Assembly (NCBI RefSeq): GCF_036860695.1
Contig: NZ_JAYKGJ010000001.1
Location: 434,001-498,000 of the forward strand
Direction of reading: 5' to 3'
Source: Rosettibacter firmus
GTDB taxonomy: Bacteria; Bacteroidota; Ignavibacteria; Ignavibacteriales; Melioribacteraceae
DNA length: 64,000 nucleotides
Under the pieces are notes generated by a model. The model saw nothing but the letters and a program-made list of their open reading frames with translations. It did no database searches and had not been told where the DNA came from. Positions 36,153 to 45,750 of this stretch are shown in pieces (within the stretch, counting starts at the first letter, position 1; every line of letters starts with the position of its first letter). A program made the translations under genes and the position numbers.

Positions 36153-38348
36153 CTAATGTTTATTAGAGTCAAATCTTTCTACTGAATATACTCCATTTAT
36201 TTTTTTTAGTCTTTCAATTAATTTATTTAAATGATCCAGATTTTTAACGTACACAGTTATTGTTCCTTTAAATATCGAATCTTCTGCACTCATATTGACT
36301 GACTTTATATTTGTATTCTCATAATTTGTAATGCAATTAGAAATATCTTTTAATATTCCAGGTACATCTTCGCCTTTAATAATAAGTCCAGCAATAAAAT
36401 AAGAACCATCTGCTTTTGGCCAGGTTACTGGAACCAATCTATCATCACCAGCTTTAAGTTTATCAATTAAATTTCTACAATTTTTACGATGTATTTTAAT
36501 TCCTTCGCCAATTGTTACATAACCTATTATTGGATCTCCTGGAATTGGATTGCAACATTTAGCGTAACTAATTGCCAATCCTTTTTGTTCACCTTCAACA
36601 ACAACACCACCTGCTGTAAATCTTGCAATGTCTGCAAATTTATCAAATGGTAATTCAATGCTTTGTTTTTGTTCAACTTCTTCTTGAGGTTTGAAAATTT
36701 CATCAAGGTTAACTTTATTTTCTGCTATTGCCTTATAAAAACTTCTAATATTATCAAATTTATGTTTGCGTGATATTTTAACTATTTCATCAGGAGTAAG
36801 CGATAGCTTCAGTTTTTTTAATTTTTTATCTAATATTTCTTTGCCTGCTTCAACTAATTTTTCTTCTTCTTTATTAAGATATTTTCTTATATGGTTTCTT
36901 GCTTTTTGTGTTTGAACAAATTGCAACCAGCTTTTATTAGGATGTTGATTTTTCGAAGTAATAATTTCGACCATATCACCACTATGTAACTTTGTATCAA
37001 GAGGTACAATTTTTCCATTAACTTTTGCTCCAATACATTGGTCACCAATATTACTATGAATTTCATAAGCAAAGTCAACAGGAGTAGAATTAATAGGTAA
37101 ACGCTTTAACTCACCTTTAGGTGTAAATACATATATTTCGTCTTGATACAAATTCAGTTTAAAACTTGTTAAAATTTCTTTTGTGGCTTCATCTTTAGAT
37201 GCATTTTCAAAAATATCTCGAACCCAACTTACCCATTCTTCAAGTTCTTTATCTGTTGTTGTGATTTCTTCTTTATATTTCCAGTGAGCAGCAACTCCAC
37301 GCTCAGCAATTTCGTGCATTTTTCTTGTTCGAATTTGTATTTCAACTAATTTCCCTTCTGGTCCAATTACAGTAGTATGAAGTGACTGGTAATTATTTTT
37401 TTTAGGGACTGAAATAAAATCTTTAAATCGGTCCGGGATTGGCTTAAACAATTCTGTAACTATTCCATAAGCAAGATAACATTGATTTTTATCTTCAGTT
37501 TCCAAAATTATTCTAATAGCCAGTATATCATAAATCTGTTCGAAAGGTAAATTTTGTTTAATCATTTTACGATAAATGCTGAATAGATGTTTGGGGCGAC
37601 CACTAATTTCGAATTTGAGATTTTCTGCTTTAAGTCTTTCTTCGATTGGTTTAATAACTTTATTAATAAATGCTTCTCGTTCTTTTCGAGTATCATTAAT
37701 TTTTTTTGCTAAACTATTATAAGCTTCTCTATTTAAATATTTGAAAGCAAGATCTTCGAGTTCCCATTTAATTGCTCCCAATCCAAAACGATGAGCAAGC
37801 GGTGCATAAATTTCCTGAGTTTCTTTTGCGATTCTTAATTGTTTTTGAGGTGATACAAATTCCAGAGTGCGCATATTATGAAGTCTATCTGCAAATTTAA
37901 CAAGTATTACTCGCACATCTTTTATCATCGATAAAAGTAATTTTCTATAATTTTCTGCTTTTTTCTGATCTTCAGTTTTCTGAATTTCTTGTTCTTTGAA
38001 TATACCACCCATTTTTGTAACGCCATCAACAATTTCTGCTACATCGGGACCAAATTCTTTAGCAATGAATTCGAGCTTAATATCTGAATCTTCAACTACA
38101 TCATGAAGTAAAGCACTCACTACAGAAATATCATCGAGAGGAATTTCTTTAGCAATAATCATTGCAACTTCGTATGGATGGTTAAAATATGGCTCTCCAG
38201 ATGCCCTGAAATCATTTTTATGACATTCATAACTAAATTGAAAGGCTTTACGAATTAGATTTTCATCAACAGAATGTAAATTATTTCTACATACAGCAAG
38301 TAATTCATCTAACATTCGTTCATGTTTTATTTTAACGGAGGTTTCCAT
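36153..38348 (-). CDS. Bifunctional (p)ppGpp synthetase/hydrolase RelA/SpoT
   Basis: This long Rel protein of 731 aa turns (p)ppGpp over in the stringent response. The HD hydrolase domain is intact (HPYEVAMIIAKEIPL, LLHDVVEDSDIK, and RLHNMRTLEFVSPQKQ). The synthetase has FSIYRKMIKQNLPFEQIYDI and the signature KNNYQSLHTTVIGPEGKLVE, so both activities are likely. TGS (YVFTPKGELKRLPINSTPVD), a zinc-finger-like region with CCNPIPGDPIIGY, and a C-terminal ACT domain follow. The AAGG upstream is only 1 nt from the ATG, so the start is not firm. It is followed by ruvX after 10 bp. Confidence 0.96.
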   Translation of the reverse strand: METSVKIKHERMLDELLAVCRNNLHSVDENLIRKAFQFSYECHKNDFRASGEPYFNHPYEVAMIIAKEIPLDDISVVSALLHDVVEDSDIKLEFIAKEFGPDVAEIVDGVTKMGGIFKEQEIQKTEDQKKAENYRKLLLSMIKDVRVILVKFADRLHNMRTLEFVSPQKQLRIAKETQEIYAPLAHRFGLGAIKWELEDLAFKYLNREAYNSLAKKINDTRKEREAFINKVIKPIEERLKAENLKFEISGRPKHLFSIYRKMIKQNLPFEQIYDILAIRIILETEDKNQCYLAYGIVTELFKPIPDRFKDFISVPKKNNYQSLHTTVIGPEGKLVEIQIRTRKMHEIAERGVAAHWKYKEEITTTDKELEEWVSWVRDIFENASKDEATKEILTSFKLNLYQDEIYVFTPKGELKRLPINSTPVDFAYEIHSNIGDQCIGAKVNGKIVPLDTKLHSGDMVEIITSKNQHPNKSWLQFVQTQKARNHIRKYLNKEEEKLVEAGKEILDKKLKKLKLSLTPDEIVKISRKHKFDNIRSFYKAIAENKVNLDEIFKPQEEVEQKQSIELPFDKFADIARFTAGGVVVEGEQKGLAISYAKCCNPIPGDPIIGYVTIGEGIKIHRKNCRNLIDKLKAGDDRLVPVTWPKADGSYFIAGLIIKGEDVPGILKDISNCITNYENTNIKSVNMSAEDSIFKGTITVYVKNLDHLNKLIERLKKINGVYSVERFDSNKH

Positions 38349-38408
38349 TCCTTATACATAAAAGTTATTTTTCAAAATCTTATACAAAAAAACATAAATT
38401 TAGTTCAA

Positions 38409-39035
38409 TTAGAAAGTACCAAAAGTTCTATCTCCAGCATCTCCAAGTCCAGGCAGAATGTATCCATTATCATTTAGTTTCCGATCTAAAGCTGCAGTAT
38501 AAATAAGTATATCTGGATGTTCATTATTCATTTTTTCAATGCCTTCTGGAGCAGAAATTAAACAAGCTAAGAAACATTTTCCAGCTCCATTTTTCTTTAA
38601 AAAATTGAACGAAGCTGCTGCACTTCCACCTGTGGCAAGCATAGGATCAAGAAGTATTGTAATAGACTGATGAAGATTGTTTGGTGTTTTATAATAATAA
38701 TCTACAGGTTTCAAAGTCTTTTCATCTCTTTGTAATCCTATGTGTCCTACTTTTGCTTCGGGAATTATTTGTAAAAAAGATTCTATCATACTTAATCCTG
38801 CTCTGAGTACAGGGACTAAAACAATTTGATACTTTAATTTATAACCTTTTGTTTTTTCAAGAGGTGTTTCCACTTCATATTCTTCCAGCTCAAAATTTTT
38901 AGAAATCTCAATTGCAAGTGAAAATGAAATACGACTCAAAGCATATCTGAACTCAGCAGGTTGAGTATTTTTATCACGCAAGATTGTAACATCTCTTTTT
39001 ATAAGTGGATTATCTACTATAATTAAATTTTTCAT
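38409..39035 (-). CDS. upp: Uracil phosphoribosyltransferase
   Basis: This encodes 208 aa, the family length. The enzyme salvages uracil to UMP with PRPP. Motifs: VDNPLIKRDVTILRDKNTQP, VPVLRAGLSMIESFLQIIPE, VGHIGLQRDEKTL, the PRPP loop LLDPMLATGGSAAASFNFLK, and the C-terminal YILPGLGDAGDRTFGT. The ATG overlaps the upstream flavoprotein stop by 4 bp, so translation is coupled. Confidence 0.97.
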   Translation of the reverse strand: MKNLIIVDNPLIKRDVTILRDKNTQPAEFRYALSRISFSLAIEISKNFELEEYEVETPLEKTKGYKLKYQIVLVPVLRAGLSMIESFLQIIPEAKVGHIGLQRDEKTLKPVDYYYKTPNNLHQSITILLDPMLATGGSAAASFNFLKKNGAGKCFLACLISAPEGIEKMNNEHPDILIYTAALDRKLNDNGYILPGLGDAGDRTFGTF

Positions 39036-40399
39036 AATGAGTCCTTATTGAGTTTTTTACCGAGAATTGTCATTAAATTAATAAATGGAGAAAGTGGTGG
39101 TGTATAATTGAAACTAATATTCGACAATTCACTTACTTTTATATTGTTATTAATAAATGATGAAATTAAATCTGCATAGCCAGAAACTTCTTTACCACCA
39201 AGGAAAAATGCTCCCAAAATCTTTTGTGTATATTTTTCATAAATTATTTTACCAAAAACTTTTTGTGAATCTGGCATAACATGAACCAAGTTATTTGCTG
39301 TTGCAGAAATCGACTCAAATTTAAATTTATTTTCCTTTGCTTCTACAGAATTAATTCCAACATAAGCTAAATATTTATCAAATACTTTTACTGCTGCATT
39401 TTTTATAACAGGTTTAATGTATGCATTTCCACCAGCTGCATTTTCGCCAGCAATATGTCCAGAATTATATGCTATGGTTGCAAGTGGTATATAATCATCT
39501 TTATTTGTTATTTTATTTTTAATCTCTATACAATCTCCTGCAGCATAAATATTAAAATCTGTTGTCTTAAGTTTTTGGTCTACTTTTATTCCACCATATT
39601 TACCAACCTGAAGCGAAGAAGAAACAGCTAAAAAATTATTTGGTCCAAATCCAATTGCAATTAAAATTAAATCAAAATCAAATTCCCAGCCTTTATATGT
39701 AATTGCTTTTAATTTCCCGTCACTTATTTTATACTTCACATCATGTGCATCACCCAGAAAATTAATTTTATTTTTTTCGAGAATTTCTTTTATCAAATGA
39801 CTGATTTCAATATCTGAAGAAGGCATTGGTAAGCTTTCTTTTTCGAGAATTGTAACATCAAAACCTAATTTATGAAATGCTTCTGAAGCTTCGAGTCCTA
39901 TATACCCACCTCCTATAATCAGAATTTTTCTTACATGATTGTTCTCAATAAAATTTTTTATAGCAAGGTAATCTTTAACATTTTTTAGAGTAAATACATT
40001 TTGCAAATTTTTTGGTAAAGAAGGAATATATTTTGCAATAGAACCTGTAGCAAGGATTAATTTATCATATTGTTCTTCGTATCGATGATTTGATAATTTA
40101 TTAAGAACAGTAATTGTTCTTTTTGTTCTATCTATTTTTTCAACATAATGATTTAAATAAACTTTAACCCCTTTTTCTTTTTCAAAAGTGTGCTGATCAA
40201 AAAAAATAATTTCTTTCCAATCCTTAATTTCATTTGATAAGACATAAGGTAATTCACATGTACCGGTAGAAATAAATTCTCCTGCTTCAAACATTATCAC
40301 ATCAGATTCAGGGGAAGTTCTTTTTGCTTTTGCTGCTGCAGCTGGACCAGCAGCGTTTCCCCCTACAACTAATATCTTATTTGGTTTTGGGAACATCAA
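39032..40399 (-). CDS. CoA-disulfide-reductase-like FAD/NAD(P) oxidoreductase
   Basis: This 455-aa protein is in the pyridine nucleotide-disulfide oxidoreductase class with a single active cysteine. FAD motif: KILVVGGNAAGPAAAAKAKR. The redox cysteine is in FISTGTCELPYVLSNEIKDW, the position of Cys43 in CoA disulfide reductase. NAD motif: ILIIGGGYIGLEASEAFHKL. FAD motif II: DFNIYAAGDCIEIKNKIT. The C-terminal dimerisation domain contains the usual GKIIYEKYTQKILGAFFLGG. Relatives are CoADR, NADH peroxidase/oxidase and NAD(P)H sulfur reductases; which one applies here is open. It overlaps upp. Confidence 0.9.
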   Translation of the reverse strand: MMFPKPNKILVVGGNAAGPAAAAKAKRTSPESDVIMFEAGEFISTGTCELPYVLSNEIKDWKEIIFFDQHTFEKEKGVKVYLNHYVEKIDRTKRTITVLNKLSNHRYEEQYDKLILATGSIAKYIPSLPKNLQNVFTLKNVKDYLAIKNFIENNHVRKILIIGGGYIGLEASEAFHKLGFDVTILEKESLPMPSSDIEISHLIKEILEKNKINFLGDAHDVKYKISDGKLKAITYKGWEFDFDLILIAIGFGPNNFLAVSSSLQVGKYGGIKVDQKLKTTDFNIYAAGDCIEIKNKITNKDDYIPLATIAYNSGHIAGENAAGGNAYIKPVIKNAAVKVFDKYLAYVGINSVEAKENKFKFESISATANNLVHVMPDSQKVFGKIIYEKYTQKILGAFFLGGKEVSGYADLISSFINNNIKVSELSNISFNYTPPLSPFINLMTILGKKLNKDSL

Positions 40400-40475
40400 T
40401 ATTTTATAATTTTAACTGAAATATAATTAATTTCTTTCTGAATGGTAAAAATGTTTAGATAAGAAATATTATTAC

Positions 40476-41789
40476 TTATTTTTCTTTGAATGAAATTGTT
40501 ATTGGTACTCCTTCGAAGCCGAAATGTTGACGAATCAATCTTTCAAGAAATCTTTTATAAGATTCAGGAATATATTTGTGCTGATTTGCAAAGAATAAAA
40601 ATATTGGATAATGTTTTCCCACTTGAGTAATGTATTTTATCTTTATTTCTTTACCTGTAGGAGTTGCAGGAGGAGGAGTGTTTTGAATTTCTGGAAGTAA
40701 TACTTCATTTAATTGACTTGTAGGTATTTTCTTTTTTCTTTCTTCATGAATTTTTAATGCGAGGTCAATCAATTTAAAAATTCTTTGTTTTGTTAAAGCA
40801 GAGATTGTTATTATTGGAGCATAGTCAACAGTTTTCATTTTTGCACGAATTGCATCTTCGTATCTTTTTGCAGTATTAGTATCTTTTTCGATTAAATCCC
40901 ATTTATTTATCGCAATTATTAAACCTTTTCTTCTTCTAACAGCTTCTTGAATAATCTTTTGGTCTTGATGCTCAAGACCGAGTTCAGCATCTAAAAGTAA
41001 AATAGCAACATCACAATCCCATAGAGCACGATAAGTTCTAACATTTGCAAAAAATTCTATATTTTCTTTGATTCTTGATTTTCTTCTCAAACCTGCAGTA
41101 TCAACCAGCACAATTTCCTGACCATAATATTTTAAGACAGAATCGATGCTATCTCTTGTAGTTCCAGGAATATCTGTAACAATAGTTCTATCATAACCAA
41201 GCAAAGCATTTACTAAAGAAGATTTTCCTACATTTGGTTTACCAATAATTGCAAGACGCAATCTATAATCTGGTTCTTCTATTTCTTGAGGTGGAGGTAA
41301 ATGTTTTAATAAATCATCTAAAAAATCTCCAAGATTTCTACCATTCAAAGCAGATATATCAAAAACTTTTTCAATACCCAGTGAATAAAAATCATTTTTA
41401 TGCGATTCCATTTCTGGAGCATCTGCTTTATTTACCAGCAAGTAATATGGCTTTGGAGATCGACGAATTAAATTAGCAATCTCTCTATCAAGTGGTGTTA
41501 GCCCACTTTTTCCATCAACAACAAATAAAATTACATCAGATTCATCGAGTGCAATTTTAATTTGTTCACGAATTGCGGCTTCAAACAAATCCTCTGAATT
41601 TGGTACAAAACCTCCTGTATCAATCAATCTAAAATGTCTACCATTCCATTCAACATCGCCATAAATTCTATCACGAGTCACACCTGCAACGTCATCAACA
41701 ATCGACTTTTTTGTTTTAGTCAATCTATTAAACAAAGTCGATTTACCTACATTAGGTCTTCCTACAATAACTACAACTGGCTCTTTCAT
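40476..41789 (-). CDS. der: Ribosome-associated double GTPase Der (EngA)
   Basis: This encodes 437 aa with two consecutive GTPase domains and a KH-like C-terminus, needed for 50S assembly. First domain: VVIVGRPNVGKSTLFNRLTK, VTRDRIYGDVEW, RLIDTGGFVP, and VNKADAPEME. Second domain: LAIIGKPNVGKSSLVNALLG, TTRDSIDSVLKY, LVDTAGLRRKSRIKENIEFF, and INKWDLIEKD. The KH domain ends VPITISFKEK. The length is normal. It lies 8 bp after the DUF5683 gene, so it may be cotranscribed with the surface block. Confidence 0.97.
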   Translation of the reverse strand: MKEPVVVIVGRPNVGKSTLFNRLTKTKKSIVDDVAGVTRDRIYGDVEWNGRHFRLIDTGGFVPNSEDLFEAAIREQIKIALDESDVILFVVDGKSGLTPLDREIANLIRRSPKPYYLLVNKADAPEMESHKNDFYSLGIEKVFDISALNGRNLGDFLDDLLKHLPPPQEIEEPDYRLRLAIIGKPNVGKSSLVNALLGYDRTIVTDIPGTTRDSIDSVLKYYGQEIVLVDTAGLRRKSRIKENIEFFANVRTYRALWDCDVAILLLDAELGLEHQDQKIIQEAVRRRKGLIIAINKWDLIEKDTNTAKRYEDAIRAKMKTVDYAPIITISALTKQRIFKLIDLALKIHEERKKKIPTSQLNEVLLPEIQNTPPPATPTGKEIKIKYITQVGKHYPIFLFFANQHKYIPESYKRFLERLIRQHFGFEGVPITISFKEK

Positions 41790-41797
41790 AGTTTACT

Positions 41798-42646
41798 TTA
41801 AAATTTATATTGCAAATTTAATTGTGGATAATAGAATGTTCTATATCCAATTTCATATCTTTTTAATTCTGCAGATACTTGTAATCTTTTATTATATCTG
41901 CTTGCACTCCAGGCTGCATCAAGAGCACTAATAATATGATTTGTAATAATAATTAAAACGGCTTTATAAGCTATATTATAAAAGTCATTAGCTTTACCTC
42001 TTTCTTTAGAATAGTAAATAAAATTAGGTGTTAAAGGATCGCCGTAATTAAATGGTGTATTTTCATCACCAAAGTCATCCCAGCCAACATTAAATTGAGG
42101 ATACTTACCAATCATTTCATAATATTGTTGATCTCCGAAAGGAGCTAAATGATGTGAATAGTAATTCCCAATTGCACTTTCAAGCTTATTTAGCTCAACC
42201 CAGTTAACAGTACCATCTGAATTAAAAACTTTATAATTATTTATATTTATATCTGGATTAATTTTTGTAGCATTTGTTATTGTCCAGAGTGCATAACGAT
42301 TTACACTCCAGTGTTGATTTGCAAAGTTCTGGAAATAATTTGTTTGATCGTCACCTTTTTTATCATAAATTAATCCAACTGTTATTGCTGTGGCTTCAAT
42401 TGCAAAATAAATAACACTTTTTACATAACTTTTTGAATAAAATTGTCCTGCACCAGGTAGAGCAAAAGACAAAGCTGCACCAACTAATGGAGATTTCTTT
42501 TCTATTCCTCCTGAAGGAGTGAATTTATTATTGAAAGAATTTTCAAATGAAATTTGAGAATCCAGTTTTAAAATGCCTGTTAATTCATTTTTTTGAGCAA
42601 TTAATTGTGTTATGCTTAAAACAAAAAATAAAATTAGTTTTTTCAT
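41798..42646 (-). CDS. DUF5683 family membrane or outer-membrane protein
   Basis: This encodes 282 aa with AAGAGG before the ATG. A signal peptide (MKKLILFFVLSITQLIAQ) is followed by the DUF5683 core SPLVGAALSFALPGAGQFYS with KSYVKSVIYFAIEATAITVG, two hydrophobic segments with the PGAGQ signature. A later hydrophobic helix (AYKAVLIIITNHIISALDAA) and a C-terminus ending in aromatic beta-strands (YYPQLNLQYKF) suggest an envelope location. Function is unknown. It lies between the metallopeptidase fusion and der with short gaps. Confidence 0.75.
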   Translation of the reverse strand: MKKLILFFVLSITQLIAQKNELTGILKLDSQISFENSFNNKFTPSGGIEKKSPLVGAALSFALPGAGQFYSKSYVKSVIYFAIEATAITVGLIYDKKGDDQTNYFQNFANQHWSVNRYALWTITNATKINPDININNYKVFNSDGTVNWVELNKLESAIGNYYSHHLAPFGDQQYYEMIGKYPQFNVGWDDFGDENTPFNYGDPLTPNFIYYSKERGKANDFYNIAYKAVLIIITNHIISALDAAWSASRYNKRLQVSAELKRYEIGYRTFYYPQLNLQYKF

Positions 42647-42661
42647 TTTTTACCTCTTTAC

Positions 42662-45600
42662 TTAAAAATTAAAATCGAATAATATACCACCATAAAAATT
42701 CCATTCTTTACCATAAGTAACATTTTCACCTAAAATTTTCCTGGAATATTTATCAAATGAATAAGCAGCATTGAAGAATAAACTTGTCGGGAATAAATAA
42801 AATGAATTCATTTTTATTCTCAATTCTATACCAGCTCCTTTCTTGAAATTTTTAATCGAAGGAATTTTACCATTCCATGCATTCCCAAGATCTCCATATA
42901 CTGACATATAAATTTTATCAATGTAAAGGTGTCCAATTCTTTTATCGATATTTTTAAATAATGGGAATCGATAAGTTAAATTAATCCATCCAAGTTCATT
43001 CCCGCTAATCGAATAAAATGGATAACTTTTCATTCCAATTAATCCACCAAGATAAAAATCAAAAAAGTCTGGAACAGTTGGTCCCAAGATTGTTCCAGCT
43101 CTCAATTGTGCTGTAAGTGTATGATCTTTTAATATTTCTATATATTCTTTCCAGTTAAGTTCGATTCGATGAAAATTAAAATTATCATAGACTGGTTTTA
43201 AAATCCCATCTTCAACATTATACTTACCATCAGGATTATATCGATTAAATTCATAATCATATTTTAATTCAATTTTTCTACCCACAGGGTTTATATCCGA
43301 ATCAATTGTAGGTTTAATTGCTTCGTGAACATATTTGACTTGAAAATCTTTTCCAATAAAATAAGTATCATTTGTTGTTGGATACAACAATGTAGAATTC
43401 GGAAAAATAAAACTACTAAGAGTTGCAGTATAGCTGCTAAATATAAATCTAAATTCAAGATTATTTCCTTCTGTAATAATTTTATGTCGTAAAAAGAAAT
43501 CACTTTCAAACAAATTATAAGTTACATCTGTACGTGTATTGTAAGAAGCATCGAGCGAATCAAAGATTATCAAAGTATTAGCTTTTCTACTTACGCTATA
43601 AAGTTCAACGCCAGCTTCTGGTCTTAAACCTAACTTAAAAAGGATTGGTAGTTTATCTCTATACTCAAAAGATAAAAATAAATCTCGCTCAAAAAGTTTG
43701 TTTATTGCTCCCCCTGCAAAAAAGCTGAATCTATTTAAGTAATCACTCGATGCTATGTAAATGCCAGGTTTAATTCTATCAATTGCATTATTTGATGTTG
43801 TATAATTATCATAACGAATAAATGGAATTATACTAACACGAGAAAAATAACCTGAATATTTTTTTGATTCTGCATTCAATAATTTTGTATCATCATAGTT
43901 TATTAGATGATAAATTTTATCTTTATCTAAATCACCTTTTGGTTGATCTTTGGAAAGAGGAGGATTATTTCTCCAGACATATTTTTTTGATTCATCAACT
44001 TTTTTCTGATCTTCTTTTGATAAATAAAAAATCTTAAATCCATCAGATGTATAACCTGAATAAACAATATTTCCTGAGTTATCTATTGCTGGTTGAAAAG
44101 CTCCACCTACAACATTAGTAATTCGATGAATTTCTTTTGTAGACAAATTCATTTTGTATAAGTTAAAGATTCCAGTTTCATCAGATGAAAATATTAAATT
44201 CCCTTCGTTATCAAATACAGCATCTCGATTATCGTAACCATTGTGAATTAATATCGAAAAATCAGATCCATCAATATTAACTTTTGCAATTTCTCTTGTG
44301 TTTTTTAATGAATAGCCAAAAACGATAAAACTACCATCTGGAGAAAATTTTGGATTATAAACCTGTTCGCCACTATTAAACAATGTGAGTTGTTTAAAAC
44401 CTTTCCCATCAATATTAACAATACCTATATTGGTTGTTCCATCTCTTTGAAATAAGAAAACAATTTTTTCCCCATCAGGAGAAACACTGGGATTGTTTGC
44501 TCTTAATCCAAAAGTAAGTCTTTTACTTTTACCAGTATTCATATCATAGACATATAAATCATGAATATTATTCCATCTTGGATTATCGTCACTCAACTTT
44601 GCATATACTAATTTATTCTCACCAGGAATTTTAGATATAGTAGAACGAACCTGAGGCACAAGTAATTTTTCTTTTTTTGTTTTCAGATCAAGCAAATAAA
44701 TTGAGGAGAGGCCAAAGTAGTCGTTTTCTTTGTTTGATATGTATGCAATTTTAGTATTATCAATAAAAACAGGATAAAAATTACCGAAACCAACAGGAGT
44801 AATAATTTCTCCTTCAATTTTATTATTAATTACATCTGCTATTCTATCACGATAATCTTTTTTAATAAATTCTGTCCATTCATTATACAAATCTTCGCCA
44901 GTAATACCTAAAACATCTTTAATTGCAGCATCAATAGTAAAGTTAGAAAGTTTACCAAGAAGACGAGAAATTTTTTGAATTTTGTCTTCACCATATTTTT
45001 GTGAGATATAACGTACAAGTGCAAATCCAGAATTATAGACTGATTCGTTTCCTAAACTTGTTTTATCAAAAACTCCCATTTGGTTCCAGGTTAGCAACTT
45101 ATTATCGAGTGCATAACATCTCAAAATCATATCGCGATGAGTATCCCAGTCATCATAACCAAATTCTTTTCTCATATATTGTGCAGTTCCTTCTGCAAAC
45201 CAGGCCGGTACATTTACTGTAGCAATTGGATACGAAGCAATAAAATTAGGAAATCCATAGAGTATATCAGGCCTTCTTTTTTTCTCATAATTCATAAATT
45301 GAAAATAAATTGCAGGAATTTTTCTACCTAATTTCATTGCTGATTGTATTTGTACCATATGAGTAAACTCATGAGATATTACATTTCGAAGCCAGTTATG
45401 AGTGCCTCTTAAATCAAAATCGAGTGCAGAAGCCCATATTTCAATTTTATTATCAAAGAAATATGTAGCTCCATTCGAATAATCATCTATATCTTTAATT
45501 ACAAAATGAACTGGTTCTGGTTCATATTCATAAAGAGAAGTAATTGGTTCCCATACTTCTTCTGCAATTTTTAAAACAGTTTTTGCTGTTCTTTCTGCTT

Positions 45601-45727
45601 CTGGATGATAATGTACAAATACATGCTCACCTTTAATTGTTAACCATTCATATTCCGGTTCGTATTCATTAAATTGTGCATAAATAAGAATAGGTATAAA
45701 AAGTATTGTGTATAAAAATTTTTTCAT
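42662..45727 (-). CDS. Metallopeptidase - TolB-like propeller - outer-membrane barrel fusion
   Basis: This encodes 1021 aa with signal peptide MKKFLYTILFIPILIYAQ. Residues about 20-280 form a gluzincin-like peptidase (peptidase MA-like): VISHEFTHMVQIQSAMKLGR gives HExxH at about 116-120, and VPAWFAEGTAQYMRKEFGYD gives the third zinc ligand (E in WFAEG) at about 177. Residues 310-600 are PD40/TolB-type blades (NPSVSPDGEKIVFLFQRDGT, then KFSPDGSFIVFGYS). The C-terminal about 380 residues alternate aromatic strands and end in FYGGILFDFNF, a typical beta-barrel end, with surface-antigen-like GLIGMKSYPFYSISGNELGW. It is probably an outer-membrane protease or propeller receptor. Substrate unknown. 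Confidence 0.8.
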   Translation of the reverse strand: MKKFLYTILFIPILIYAQFNEYEPEYEWLTIKGEHVFVHYHPEAERTAKTVLKIAEEVWEPITSLYEYEPEPVHFVIKDIDDYSNGATYFFDNKIEIWASALDFDLRGTHNWLRNVISHEFTHMVQIQSAMKLGRKIPAIYFQFMNYEKKRRPDILYGFPNFIASYPIATVNVPAWFAEGTAQYMRKEFGYDDWDTHRDMILRCYALDNKLLTWNQMGVFDKTSLGNESVYNSGFALVRYISQKYGEDKIQKISRLLGKLSNFTIDAAIKDVLGITGEDLYNEWTEFIKKDYRDRIADVINNKIEGEIITPVGFGNFYPVFIDNTKIAYISNKENDYFGLSSIYLLDLKTKKEKLLVPQVRSTISKIPGENKLVYAKLSDDNPRWNNIHDLYVYDMNTGKSKRLTFGLRANNPSVSPDGEKIVFLFQRDGTTNIGIVNIDGKGFKQLTLFNSGEQVYNPKFSPDGSFIVFGYSLKNTREIAKVNIDGSDFSILIHNGYDNRDAVFDNEGNLIFSSDETGIFNLYKMNLSTKEIHRITNVVGGAFQPAIDNSGNIVYSGYTSDGFKIFYLSKEDQKKVDESKKYVWRNNPPLSKDQPKGDLDKDKIYHLINYDDTKLLNAESKKYSGYFSRVSIIPFIRYDNYTTSNNAIDRIKPGIYIASSDYLNRFSFFAGGAINKLFERDLFLSFEYRDKLPILFKLGLRPEAGVELYSVSRKANTLIIFDSLDASYNTRTDVTYNLFESDFFLRHKIITEGNNLEFRFIFSSYTATLSSFIFPNSTLLYPTTNDTYFIGKDFQVKYVHEAIKPTIDSDINPVGRKIELKYDYEFNRYNPDGKYNVEDGILKPVYDNFNFHRIELNWKEYIEILKDHTLTAQLRAGTILGPTVPDFFDFYLGGLIGMKSYPFYSISGNELGWINLTYRFPLFKNIDKRIGHLYIDKIYMSVYGDLGNAWNGKIPSIKNFKKGAGIELRIKMNSFYLFPTSLFFNAAYSFDKYSRKILGENVTYGKEWNFYGGILFDFNF

Positions 45728-45750
45728 CTGTAATTATGATTTGTGTTAGA

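Noticed and set aside
36143-36172. TTG start for ruvX
   Set aside because: It begins before the spoT stop codon and lacks an SD; the ATG at 36142 starts right before the conserved N-terminus.
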